Below the pieces are notes generated by a model. It worked only from the letters and a program-made list of their open reading frames with translations. It ran no database searches and was not told where the DNA came from. The position numbers and the translations under genes are program-made. 35,305 nucleotides of DNA from CAVXAE01 sp044225565 (GTDB taxonomy: Bacteria > Pseudomonadota > Gammaproteobacteria > Steroidobacterales > Steroidobacteraceae), in NCBI GenBank assembly GCA_044225565.1, contig JBGAIL010000031.1:1-35305 (forward strand), given 5' to 3'. The number at the start of each line of letters is the position of its first letter. Within the stretch, counting starts at the first letter, position 1. This document shows, in pieces, positions 7,756 to 15,448 of the stretch.

Positions 7756-8768
7756 GCCAGATGAACATGATCCAGGCGCTGAACTCGGCACTGGAGGTCG
7801 CGTTGTCGCGCGACGCGTCGGTGGTGGTGCTCGGTGAGGACGTGGGTTATTTCGGTGGCGTGTTCCGCGTCACCGAAGGGCTTCAGAAGCGGCACGGCGA
7901 GCATCGGGTGTTCGATACGCCGATCGCGGAAGGCGGCATCGTCGCCGCGGCGCTCGGCATGGCGGTCAACGGGCTGAAGCCGGTCGCGGAGATCCAGTTC
8001 GCGGATTACGTGTATCCGGGCTACGACCAGATCGTGAGCGAGGTGGCGCGGCTGCGTTATCGCAGCGGCGGCGCTTTCAGCGCGCCGCTCGTGGTGCGCA
8101 TGCCTTGCGGCGGCGGCATCCGCGGCGGGCAAACGCATTCCCAGAGCCCCGAAGCGTTGTTCGCTCACGTGTGCGGCGTGAAGGTGGCCATGCCTTCGAA
8201 CCCGTACGACGCGAAAGGCATGCTGCTCGCGGCCATCGAAGACCCGGACCCGGTGATCTTTCTCGAGCCGAAGCGGCTGTACAACGGACCGTTCGACGGA
8301 GATCCTCACAAGCCGGCCACCTCGTGGGCCGGGCACGCGAAGAGCGACGTGCCGGATGGGCACTACATCGTGCCGCTGGGCAGCGCCGAAGTGGTTCGGC
8401 CCGGCTCTGCCGTCACGGTGATCGCGTACGGCACGCTGGTCCACGTGGCGCTCGCGACTGCGCAGAAGGTGGGCGTGGACGCAGAGGTGATCGACCTGCG
8501 TACGATCTCGCCGCTGGATCTCGACACGATCACGACTTCGGTGAAGAAGACCGGCCGCTGTGTCATCGCCCATGAGGCCACGCGCTTCGCGGGCTTCGGT
8601 GCGGAGCTGGTGGCCACGGTGCAGGAAGAATGCTTCTACCACCTCGAGGCGCCGATCCAGCGCGTGGCGGGGTGGGATACGCCCTATCCGCTGGCCTTCG
8701 AGTGGGAGTATTTTCCCGGCCAGGCGCGTTTTGCCGCGGCGCTCGAGGCCGCCCTGGAGTCGCGATGA
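7752..8768 (+). CDS. bkdA2: branched-chain 2-oxoacid dehydrogenase E1 component, beta subunit
   Basis: A 338-residue subunit starting at the ATG that overlaps the bkdA1 stop; an open frame extends upstream only because bkdA1 is high-GC. The N-terminal transketolase pyrimidine-binding domain shows GEDVGYFGGVFRVTEGL, FDTPIAEGGIVAAALGMAV and EIQFADYVYPGYDQIVSE. These are typical of the branched-chain E1-beta. The PCGGGIRGGQTHSQSPEALF segment lines the active site. The C-terminal transketolase-C domain holds VIDLRTISPLDLDTI. It ends in another ATGA overlap with the E2 gene, so the three genes are a tightly coupled operon. Confidence 0.95.
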   Translation: MSQMNMIQALNSALEVALSRDASVVVLGEDVGYFGGVFRVTEGLQKRHGEHRVFDTPIAEGGIVAAALGMAVNGLKPVAEIQFADYVYPGYDQIVSEVARLRYRSGGAFSAPLVVRMPCGGGIRGGQTHSQSPEALFAHVCGVKVAMPSNPYDAKGMLLAAIEDPDPVIFLEPKRLYNGPFDGDPHKPATSWAGHAKSDVPDGHYIVPLGSAEVVRPGSAVTVIAYGTLVHVALATAQKVGVDAEVIDLRTISPLDLDTITTSVKKTGRCVIAHEATRFAGFGAELVATVQEECFYHLEAPIQRVAGWDTPYPLAFEWEYFPGQARFAAALEAALESR

Positions 8769-10033
8769 GCCAGCAGGTGTTCAAGCTCCCTGATCTCGGG
8801 GAGGGCACGGTTTCCGCGGAGATCGTCGCGTGGCGCGTGGGCGTCGGCGACAGCGTGAAGGAAGACCAGCCGCTGGTGGAAGTCTCTACGGAGAAGGCGG
8901 TGGTGGAAGTGCCCGCGCCGGTGACGGGTCGCGTGCTGAGCCTGCACGGCCAGCCGGGCGACACGATTGCGGTGGGCGCGGAGCTGGTGACGTTTGAGAC
9001 AGGCGCCGGTGCCGGTGCGGGTGAGACTGCCGGCGCGTCGTCGGCGGCAGCGAAGGCGGCGGGCGGCGACAAGCCGGCCGCTGGTGCTTCGAAAGCCGGC
9101 GCAGCGAAAGTTGGCGCTTCAGCGGCGGCGGCAGCGGCTGCGGTCGGCGCCGCCAATGGCTCGGCTTCGTCGGGTCGCGTAATGGCTTCGCCCGCGACAC
9201 GTCGGCGCGCACACGAGGCCGGCATCGATCTCGCGCAGGTGCGGGGTAGTGGTCCCGGCGGTCGCATCGAGCGCGCCGATCTGGCATCCGCCATGGCTGC
9301 GCCTGCGGCTGGTGCGAAGCCGGGTCGCCAGGGGCGTGAAGGCGTCGAGGAGATCAAGGTGCTCGGCGTGCGGCGCGTCATCGCTCAACGCATGAGCGAG
9401 GCCAAGCGCAACATTCCGCATTTCTCGTATGTCGAGGAAGTGGACATCACCGAGCTCGAAGCGCTGCGCCGGCATCTAAACGGCAAACACGAGAAAGGTG
9501 CGCCTTCATTGACGCTGCTGCCTTTCGTTCTCGCCGCGCTGGTGCGCGTGCTCGAGGATTTCCCGCAGTGCAACGCTCATTACGACTCGGCGCGCGACGT
9601 GATCATTCGCCACGCGGCGGTGCATGCGGGCATCGCCACGCAGACGCGTGACGGGCTGAAGGTGCCCGTGGTGCGTCATGCCGAAGCGCTTTCGCTGGAG
9701 CAGCTGGGCGCGGAGATTCGTCGTGTTTCCACCGCCGCCCGCGACAACACCGCGAAACGGGATGAGCTCGGCGGCTCGACCATCACCGTCACCAGCCTCG
9801 GCAAGCTCGGTGGCATCGCTTCGACGCCGGTGATCAATTCGCCGGAAGTAGCCATCATCGGCATCAACCGTGCCGTGGAGCGGCCTGTGGTGGTGAATGG
9901 CGCCATCGCCGTGCGGCTGATGATGAACCTGTCGTCCTCGTTCGATCATCGCTTCGTCGACGGCTTCGACGCGGCCGCGATGATCCAGGCGCTGAAGGAG
10001 CGGCTGGAGCATCCGGCGACGATCTTCACGTAG
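8765..10033 (+). CDS. bkdB: branched-chain 2-oxoacid dehydrogenase E2, lipoamide acyltransferase
   Basis: A 422-residue E2 that carries acyl groups from E1 to CoA. It begins with one lipoyl domain (residues 3-78; lipoylated Lys44 in VSTEKAVVEV). An Ala/Gly/Lys-rich flexible linker (about 80-138) follows, then the peripheral subunit-binding domain (about 140-178, ASPATRRRAHEAGIDLAQVR). The catalytic domain runs from about 195 to the end, with the acyltransferase motif D394-HRFVDG and active-site His395. The start overlaps the bkdA2 stop. In Pseudomonas the fourth gene is the E3 lipoamide dehydrogenase (lpdV); here no E3 follows, so E3 must come from elsewhere. The last 8 bases overlap the convergent small gene. 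Confidence 0.95.
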   Translation: MSQQVFKLPDLGEGTVSAEIVAWRVGVGDSVKEDQPLVEVSTEKAVVEVPAPVTGRVLSLHGQPGDTIAVGAELVTFETGAGAGAGETAGASSAAAKAAGGDKPAAGASKAGAAKVGASAAAAAAAVGAANGSASSGRVMASPATRRRAHEAGIDLAQVRGSGPGGRIERADLASAMAAPAAGAKPGRQGREGVEEIKVLGVRRVIAQRMSEAKRNIPHFSYVEEVDITELEALRRHLNGKHEKGAPSLTLLPFVLAALVRVLEDFPQCNAHYDSARDVIIRHAAVHAGIATQTRDGLKVPVVRHAEALSLEQLGAEIRRVSTAARDNTAKRDELGGSTITVTSLGKLGGIASTPVINSPEVAIIGINRAVERPVVVNGAIAVRLMMNLSSSFDHRFVDGFDAAAMIQALKERLEHPATIFT

Positions 10034-10208
10034 TCCTGGTCGAATGCAGGAACGCGAAAACCAACGCCATGACGCCCGTGACGTAGCAGGTCATCACCCA
10101 GAGCGAGAGATGCTCGATGGCCTGTGTGACTGAATCGGCCTTTTCAGCGAGTCGCCGCACCTCCTCGCGCAGCGAGCCGATCTCGTGGCTCATGCGGCTC
10201 ACATCCAT
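10026..10208 (-). CDS. small coiled-coil membrane protein (hypothetical)
   Basis: A 60-residue product, MDVSRMSHEIGSLREEVRRL onward. The first 35 residues are a heptad-patterned, charged helix (LREEVRRLAEKADSVTQAIEHL). One membrane span follows (about residues 37-54, WVMTCYVTGVMALVFAFL) and a short basic tail HSTRTT. The start at 10208 overlaps the end of the preceding coiled-coil gene by 10 bases, so the two are probably co-translated. A second ATG at 10193 is also possible. The frame stays open upstream, but that part is a shadow of the repeat gene. The helix-plus-membrane-anchor plan matches its larger neighbour. Function unknown. Confidence 0.62.
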   Translation of the reverse strand: MDVSRMSHEIGSLREEVRRLAEKADSVTQAIEHLSLWVMTCYVTGVMALVFAFLHSTRTT

Positions 10209-10918
10209 TTGAGCCCCCGGGCAATGAGATAGAACAGGCCGGTCCCCATTCCGATGTAGAAGCCGATCGCCCACTTCGTGAATCTGGCGAAGCTCTTCTC
10301 CAGGCTCACATTCAGATCGGAAATGTCCTTGCGCATGAGATCGGTCTTGTCGGACTGCTTGTCGATCCTGCCGGAGAGGTCCTTGCGCACGTCGTCGATC
10401 CTGACCGAGAGGTCGCTGTGCACGCACTCGATCCTGCCGGAGAGGTTGCCATGCACGCCGTCGATCCTGACTGAGAGATCGCTGCGCACGCCCTCGATCC
10501 TGACCGAGAGGTTGCCATGCACGCCATCGATCCTGCCGGAGAGGCTGCTATGAACGCCGTCGATCCTGCCGGAGAGGTTGCTATGCACGCCCTCGATCTT
10601 GTCCGTGAGCTCGTGGCGCACCTCCTCAACCTTGCCTGAGAGCTCACTGCGCACCTCATCGATCCTCGTCGAGAGGTCTTTGCGCACCCCGTCGATCTTC
10701 ACGGAAAGGTCGTTGCGTACCCCGTCGATCCTGGTGGAAAGGTCGTTGCGCGCGCCATCGACCTTGTCGTCCACACGGATGATGCCCTGCCGCAGCTCAC
10801 GGATGTCGGTCTTCATCTCCAGCATGCTCGAGCGCATGTTGGCGACTTCCGAGGCGACCTGGGAGAAGGTTGTTTCCACGGAGTCCTCCGGTTCCTGTTT
10901 CATCGCGGCCCATCCCAT
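10199..10918 (-). CDS. membrane-anchored coiled-coil protein built of 11-residue repeats (hypothetical)
   Basis: A 239-residue protein from the ATG at 10918, which has AGAGG ten bases upstream; ATGs at 10903 and 10960 are alternatives. After a short acidic N-terminus (MGWAAMKQEPEDSVETTF) come twelve tandem 11-residue units of the type DGVRNDLSTRI / DGVHGNLSVRI. This is a hendecad pattern expected to form a long right-handed or straight coiled coil. The C-terminus has one membrane span (about WAIGFYIGMGTGLFYLIARG) and ends LKWM. Bacterial proteins with many D-R-F/I-D-x-V repeats and a C-terminal anchor are common but mostly uncharacterised. It overlaps the small gene downstream. I do not assign a function. 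Confidence 0.75.
   Translation of the reverse strand: MGWAAMKQEPEDSVETTFSQVASEVANMRSSMLEMKTDIRELRQGIIRVDDKVDGARNDLSTRIDGVRNDLSVKIDGVRKDLSTRIDEVRSELSGKVEEVRHELTDKIEGVHSNLSGRIDGVHSSLSGRIDGVHGNLSVRIEGVRSDLSVRIDGVHGNLSGRIECVHSDLSVRIDDVRKDLSGRIDKQSDKTDLMRKDISDLNVSLEKSFARFTKWAIGFYIGMGTGLFYLIARGLKWM
10365..10760 (+). repeat. tandem array of twelve 33-bp units
   Basis: Starting at 10365 the sequence repeats every 33 bases, with units beginning at 10365, 10398, 10431 and so on to 10728. Typical units begin ATCCTGCCGGAGAGG or ATCCTGACCGAGAGG. Units in the first two thirds are the most alike; those from 10596 onward are more diverged. The array encodes the hendecad repeats of the minus-strand coiled-coil gene, always in frame, so copy-number changes would lengthen or shorten the rod without breaking the frame. 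Confidence 0.93.
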
Positions 10919-11133
10919 GCCGTCGGAGCCTCTTGCGAAGATGGATTTTCTGCGGGGCATGGTACTCAATTTTCTGCCGCTGAAAATAGGATTTTCGGGT
11001 TCAGGATTTGCTCTGAACACATTGTTTTAGCGAGGGAATTTTGCTGTCGGAATCGCGTGCCGAAACCCACGCCTAAATCCGTGTGGAAGCGCGCGGTGGA
11101 ACGCCGCGCGGTCTGTCACTCGTGATCGTAAGA

Positions 11134-11724
11134 ATGCAGCCGGATCCGAAAATCGCGCGACCCAGCAAGCCGCAACCCGAAGAGGAGGGCGGCAGCTCTC
11201 ATGCCCGTGCGCTCACCCGGCTGATCGAGGAGCACAACCGGGCTCTCCACGCTTTTCTGATGACCCGCGTGCGCGACGAGCACGAAGCTCGCGAGGTGGC
11301 GCAGGAAGCCTACGTGCAGCTGCTGCAGCTCGATGAGCCGGGCGCCATCAATTTCCTGCGCGCCTATCTGTTCCGCACGGCTGCGAACATCGCCATCAAC
11401 CGTGCCAGGCAGCGTCGCACCCGGGATGCGCTGGATCAAAGGAAAGTCGCCGAGCCGCTCGTCGACCGGCTCACGCCGGACCGCTGGGCGCTCGCGGCCG
11501 AGGATCTCGAGGTGTTTCAGCGGGCTCTCCTCGAGCTCTCACCGAAATGCCGCCGCGCCTTCGTGCTGCATCGCTTCAACGAATGGAGCCAGGCGCGGAT
11601 CGCGCGCGAGCTCGGCATCCAGGAGCGCATGGTCCGGCATTACCTCATGCAGGCAGGCATCTATTGCAAGCTGCGCATCCGGGGCTGCTCGCCGGCCGAA
11701 GCGAAAGCGCGGGTGAGCAAGTGA
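11134..11724 (+). CDS. ECF RNA polymerase sigma factor, FecI-like
   Basis: A 196-residue sigma factor. The start at 11134 (MQPDPKIARPSKPQPEEEGG) is preferred to the in-frame ATG at 11083, whose extra residues lack family character. Region 2 covers about residues 25-90, with HNRALHAFLMTRVRDEHEAREVAQEAYVQL and FLRAYLFRTAANIAINRARQ. Region 4 (about 125-180) holds LSPKCRRAFVLHRFNEWSQARIARELGIQ and a recognition helix near MVRHYLMQ. The gene opens a sigma/FecR/receptor set; the FecR gene begins 11 bp after its stop, behind an AAGGAGG. It would direct transcription of the receptor at 12812. Confidence 0.93.
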   Translation: MQPDPKIARPSKPQPEEEGGSSHARALTRLIEEHNRALHAFLMTRVRDEHEAREVAQEAYVQLLQLDEPGAINFLRAYLFRTAANIAINRARQRRTRDALDQRKVAEPLVDRLTPDRWALAAEDLEVFQRALLELSPKCRRAFVLHRFNEWSQARIARELGIQERMVRHYLMQAGIYCKLRIRGCSPAEAKARVSK

Positions 11725-11735
11725 AGGAGGCCGCC

Positions 11736-12737
11736 ATGGACAGGTCGCCGGGAATCGACGAGCTCGCCACCGCATGGGGCTGGGTGCTGCGCCTGCGCGA
11801 AGATCAGGCTTCGGCCGAAGACCTGGCCGCGTGGCTGCAGTGGTACGAGGCGGACGAGCGCCACAAGCAGGCCTTCGAAGAAATGCAGGCGTTGTGGCAC
11901 GGCGCGGGCGAGCTGGACGTGGAGACATTGTCGGGCGTGAGTCGGGCCTGTCCGGACACTGCGCGAGCCGTCCGCGCCTCTGCGCGGCGCGCTCCGAAGT
12001 GGATGGGAATCGCTTTCGCCCTGGCGGCCTCCGTCGTGGCGCTCGCGCTGGTCATCGGGGAGTGGCGCAGCCTCGGGCCCCACCGAACGCAGCCCACCGC
12101 AGTGGTTCGTGAAACCCAGCTTTCCGACGGCTCGCGCGTGGAGCTCGCTTCGCGTTCCATCGTCACGGCTCACTACACCGAAAAGGAGCGTGTGCTCGAC
12201 ATGCAGGGCACCGCCGGAGAGGCGTATTTCTCCGTGGCCCGCAATTCTTCGCGCCCATTCATCGTCAAGGTCGGCGCGATGCGCGTGCGTGCGCTCGGCA
12301 CGGCTTTCAACATCCGCCGGGCGAACGAGCGGGTGGTGGTGACGGTCACCGAAGGGCTCGTCGAGATCTATTCCCCGGATGGCACGGGCGATGCCGCGAT
12401 GACCCGAATGCGTCTCGCCGCCGGGCAGCGGATGACGCTCGATCTCGGCAGCCGACGCGCGAAGGTCACTTCCGCCGACGCCGGCAACGCGCTCGCCTGG
12501 CAGCAGGGCAAGCTCGAGTATCTCAACGAGCCGCTGACGTCCGTCGTCGCCGACGTGAATCGCTACACCAGGCGCCGGGTCGAGATCGGCGATGAGGCCG
12601 CCGGCCGCATCCTGGTGACCGGCACGGTATTCACGCACGATGTCGACGGCTGGATCGAAGCGTTGCCGCGCGTCTTCCCGGTGACGCTGAGCGATCGCGA
12701 CGACGGCACGCTGCTGCTGAGGCGGCGCGAACGCTGA
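11736..12737 (+). CDS. FecR-family anti-sigma factor / signal transducer
   Basis: A 333-residue protein with a strong ribosome-binding site AAGGAGG (11724-11730) that fixes the start. The N-terminal DUF4880 region (about residues 6-50) includes LREDQASAEDLAAWLQWYEA. One membrane span lies near 89-110 (WMGIAFALAASVVALALVIG). The periplasmic FecR domain has ETQLSDGSRVELASRS, RPFIVKVG and VRALGTAFNIRR. The C-terminal region from about 262 (YLNEPLTSVVADVNRYTRRR) is the STN-like/DUF4974 segment. It sits between its sigma factor and a siderophore-type receptor, and would relay ligand binding at the receptor across the inner membrane. Confidence 0.94.
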   Translation: MDRSPGIDELATAWGWVLRLREDQASAEDLAAWLQWYEADERHKQAFEEMQALWHGAGELDVETLSGVSRACPDTARAVRASARRAPKWMGIAFALAASVVALALVIGEWRSLGPHRTQPTAVVRETQLSDGSRVELASRSIVTAHYTEKERVLDMQGTAGEAYFSVARNSSRPFIVKVGAMRVRALGTAFNIRRANERVVVTVTEGLVEIYSPDGTGDAAMTRMRLAAGQRMTLDLGSRRAKVTSADAGNALAWQQGKLEYLNEPLTSVVADVNRYTRRRVEIGDEAAGRILVTGTVFTHDVDGWIEALPRVFPVTLSDRDDGTLLLRRRER

Positions 12738-12811
12738 TTCTTCACCGGAGTATTGCCGGTCTCGAGGTTTCGTTTGTCTTTCTCCGGAACCGTGAACGAG
12801 GGGAGACCAGA

Positions 12812-15448
12812 ATGCCATCGCCTCTGATTGCGCGCGCCGTGAGGCGCCACCTGCGGCGTCCCGTCTGCGCCGCTGCATCGCTGCTGGCCGTTGCGGGCGC
12901 CGTGCGCGCCGAGAGCCAGGGACTGGCGCGCACCATCATGGTGGACATCGGGCCGCAGAAAGTTTCGACCGCGCTCCTCGAGCTCTCGCGCCAGGCGGAG
13001 ATCCAGGTTCTCATGCCAGGCCTCGTCGCCGACGAGCGCGCTACGCAGGGCGTGCACGGCCGGATGTCGGTCGGCGAAGCGCTGACGCGGCTGCTCGAGG
13101 GGACCTCGCTCAAATACCGCATCGCGGGCGATAACATCATCGGCATCGAAGTCGTCGGCAGCGAAGGGCAGCCAGTCGAGTCCGGGGCGCTTTCCCGGGA
13201 GGGCGCCGACCGGCTGCGCCTCGCCGATGGATCCTTCCGCCTGGCGCAGAACGCGCCCACGGACGCTGCGCAGTCCGGTGCGAAGTCGTCGGACGACACG
13301 CTCCAGGAAGTGGTGGTGACCTCGAAGATCCTGTTCCGCGAGAACGACGCCTTCGGCGCGACGAAGATGGGCATTCCGCTCAAGGACACGCCGCAGTCCA
13401 TCACCGTGGTGACCTCGGACGTCATCGACTTCGCGGGCATGCGCACTTTCAACGATTTCTACAAGGTGGACGCGGACGGTGGCACCTCGCACGCCATCGA
13501 CGGCTTCCCGCGCAACTACTATCGCGGCTTTCGCCAGCAGGGCGAGAACGCGATCCGCGTGGACGGCTTCCGTATGCCGGGCAACATCGACCTCGACTTC
13601 GCGACCTTCGACCGTTTCGAGGTCATCAAGGGGCCCACCTCCACGCTCTACGGCCAGAACTCCATCGGCGGCACCCTGAACGCGGTCTCGAAGCTGCCCC
13701 AGGACCGTTTCGGCATGGAGCTCGGCCTCGAGGGCGGGCAGTTCGACGACTATCGGGGGGACGTGGACCTCACCGGCCCGTTCCGCGCGGGCAGCGCCTG
13801 GTCCTACCGCCTCGTCGGCGCGTACGAGGACGAGCAGTCCTTCCTGGATTTCGCGAACGAGGACCTGGCGCTGCTCAGCCCTTCCATCCAGTTTCAGCCG
13901 GACGATTCCACGCGATTCGTGCTGCGCGCCATCTATCAGAAGTCCGACAAGCGGATCCATTTCGCACCTTCCCTGCAGCTCGGCGGCACCGGCGACAGCG
14001 CGGTGGAGAGCCTCGAGGAGCGCGTGGCGAACGAGGGCCTGAAGGATCCGGACGTCCCGCGCTCGCGTTTCTTCGGCATGCCGTGGAACGAGACGCACAT
14101 CGAGGCGAAGTTCGTGCAGTTCCAGGGAGAGCACCGGTTCGACAATCACTGGACGCTGCGCGGGCATCTCCAGCACAACGACGTGCGGTACCGCTCGAAC
14201 GCGCTGTTCGTGCAGGGCCCGTTCGATCAGGACGGGTTCGCCTACTTCACCTCGGTGTACGGCCAGGACACCGACGACAGCCTGTACGGGGCGGAGCTCA
14301 ATCTCTTCGGCGACTTCGAGGCCTTCGGCCGCAGGCATACGCTGTTCTTCGGCGTCGACTACAACCGCATCGAGAGCACCTCGCGGCTCGGCGTCACCGC
14401 GACCTCCGTGGGCTTCGCGGACTCGGTGTTCAACATGTTCACGCCGGACTACGCCTCGGTCCCGCCGTACGACCGCCTGGACGACTACGACTATCTCTAC
14501 GACTTCAAGGGCGAGACCGCGCTCTTCGGCGGCACGGTGCAGCTCATCACCCGGCCGACCGATCGGCTCTCGCTGCTGCTCGGCGCCCGGTACTCGGTGG
14601 ACACGGTGAAGGATCGCGAGCGGGTCGGTCCGCCCACGGGCGAAGGCAACGTGGACACGGTGCCTTTCCAGACCTCGGCGGATGCCATCTTCCATCAGAT
14701 CGTCTACCAGGCGGGGCTCACCTACGCGATCACCCCTTCGACGAACCTCTATGCGAGCTTCGGCCAGACCTTCGAGCCGGGCACCGACCGGCGCATCGAC
14801 GAGTCCGATCCGGACGGACCGGGCATCCTCATCCAGCCCGAGCGCGGGCGCAACCACGAGATCGGCTTCAAGGCCGATCTGTCGCGCGAGCTGTCGATCA
14901 CCGGCGCCGTGTTCGACATGGAGCGCACCAACATCTCGCAGGCGGATCGCGACAATCCCGGCTTCAGCGTGGCGCTCGGCACGCAGCGCAGCCGGGGCGT
15001 CGAGCTCGGCATGCAGGGGCAGCTGCTGCCGCCGCTCAGTCTGCTGGTGTCCGTGGCCTATCTCGACGCGAAGTTCATCCAGGGCGAGTTCAAGGGATTG
15101 ACGCCGGAGAATGCTCCGCGCTTCGGGCTGTCCGCCTTCGCGAGCTACGAGCTCCTGCAGGGCGGCCTCAAGGGCCTGGGCTTCGGCCTCGGCGTCGTGC
15201 ACAAGGCCGGTCGCAAGACCTTCGACAGCGACTGGGCATCCGATGGCCTGCGCTACCAATACGACTTCGGAGACTTCACCGAGGTGGATGCGCGCATCTT
15301 CTACAGCCGCGACCGCTGGAGCTACGCGATCTCCGCGACCAACCTCTTCGATGAGAAATACTATTCGCCGACGTTCACGGATCTGGATTTCGCGACGCAC
15401 GTCAATCCACCGCGCACCATACGCGCGAGCGTACGCTACAAGTTCTGA
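12812..15448 (+). CDS. TonB-dependent siderophore-type receptor with STN signalling domain
   Basis: An 878-residue outer-membrane receptor. A GAGGGGAGA ribosome site (12798-12806) precedes the start. Residues 1-33 form a signal peptide. The STN domain follows (about 38-110, VSTALLELSRQAEIQVLMPG) and marks it as a transducer receptor working with FecR. The TonB box is near residue 164 (LQEVVVTSK). The plug shows the siderophore-receptor pattern LKDTPQSITVVTSDVI, YRGFRQQGENAIRVDGFRMP and RFEVIKGPTSTLYGQNSIGG. The barrel ends in RASVRYKF. These resemble FhuE/FpvA-type ferric-siderophore receptors, so iron-chelate uptake is more likely here than for the first receptor. Its 3' end overlaps the convergent sulfotransferase gene by 13 bases. 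Confidence 0.94.
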   Translation: MPSPLIARAVRRHLRRPVCAAASLLAVAGAVRAESQGLARTIMVDIGPQKVSTALLELSRQAEIQVLMPGLVADERATQGVHGRMSVGEALTRLLEGTSLKYRIAGDNIIGIEVVGSEGQPVESGALSREGADRLRLADGSFRLAQNAPTDAAQSGAKSSDDTLQEVVVTSKILFRENDAFGATKMGIPLKDTPQSITVVTSDVIDFAGMRTFNDFYKVDADGGTSHAIDGFPRNYYRGFRQQGENAIRVDGFRMPGNIDLDFATFDRFEVIKGPTSTLYGQNSIGGTLNAVSKLPQDRFGMELGLEGGQFDDYRGDVDLTGPFRAGSAWSYRLVGAYEDEQSFLDFANEDLALLSPSIQFQPDDSTRFVLRAIYQKSDKRIHFAPSLQLGGTGDSAVESLEERVANEGLKDPDVPRSRFFGMPWNETHIEAKFVQFQGEHRFDNHWTLRGHLQHNDVRYRSNALFVQGPFDQDGFAYFTSVYGQDTDDSLYGAELNLFGDFEAFGRRHTLFFGVDYNRIESTSRLGVTATSVGFADSVFNMFTPDYASVPPYDRLDDYDYLYDFKGETALFGGTVQLITRPTDRLSLLLGARYSVDTVKDRERVGPPTGEGNVDTVPFQTSADAIFHQIVYQAGLTYAITPSTNLYASFGQTFEPGTDRRIDESDPDGPGILIQPERGRNHEIGFKADLSRELSITGAVFDMERTNISQADRDNPGFSVALGTQRSRGVELGMQGQLLPPLSLLVSVAYLDAKFIQGEFKGLTPENAPRFGLSAFASYELLQGGLKGLGFGLGVVHKAGRKTFDSDWASDGLRYQYDFGDFTEVDARIFYSRDRWSYAISATNLFDEKYYSPTFTDLDFATHVNPPRTIRASVRYKF

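Noticed and set aside
10209..10427. N-terminal extension of the small coiled-coil protein
   Set aside because: It is the 33-bp repeat gene read in another frame (Arg/Gln-rich); the start at 10208 gives a sensible short protein.
10365..10760. CRISPR-like appearance of regularly spaced repeats
   Set aside because: The 33-bp units are contiguous with no unique spacers and lie wholly within a coding frame; no cas genes are nearby.
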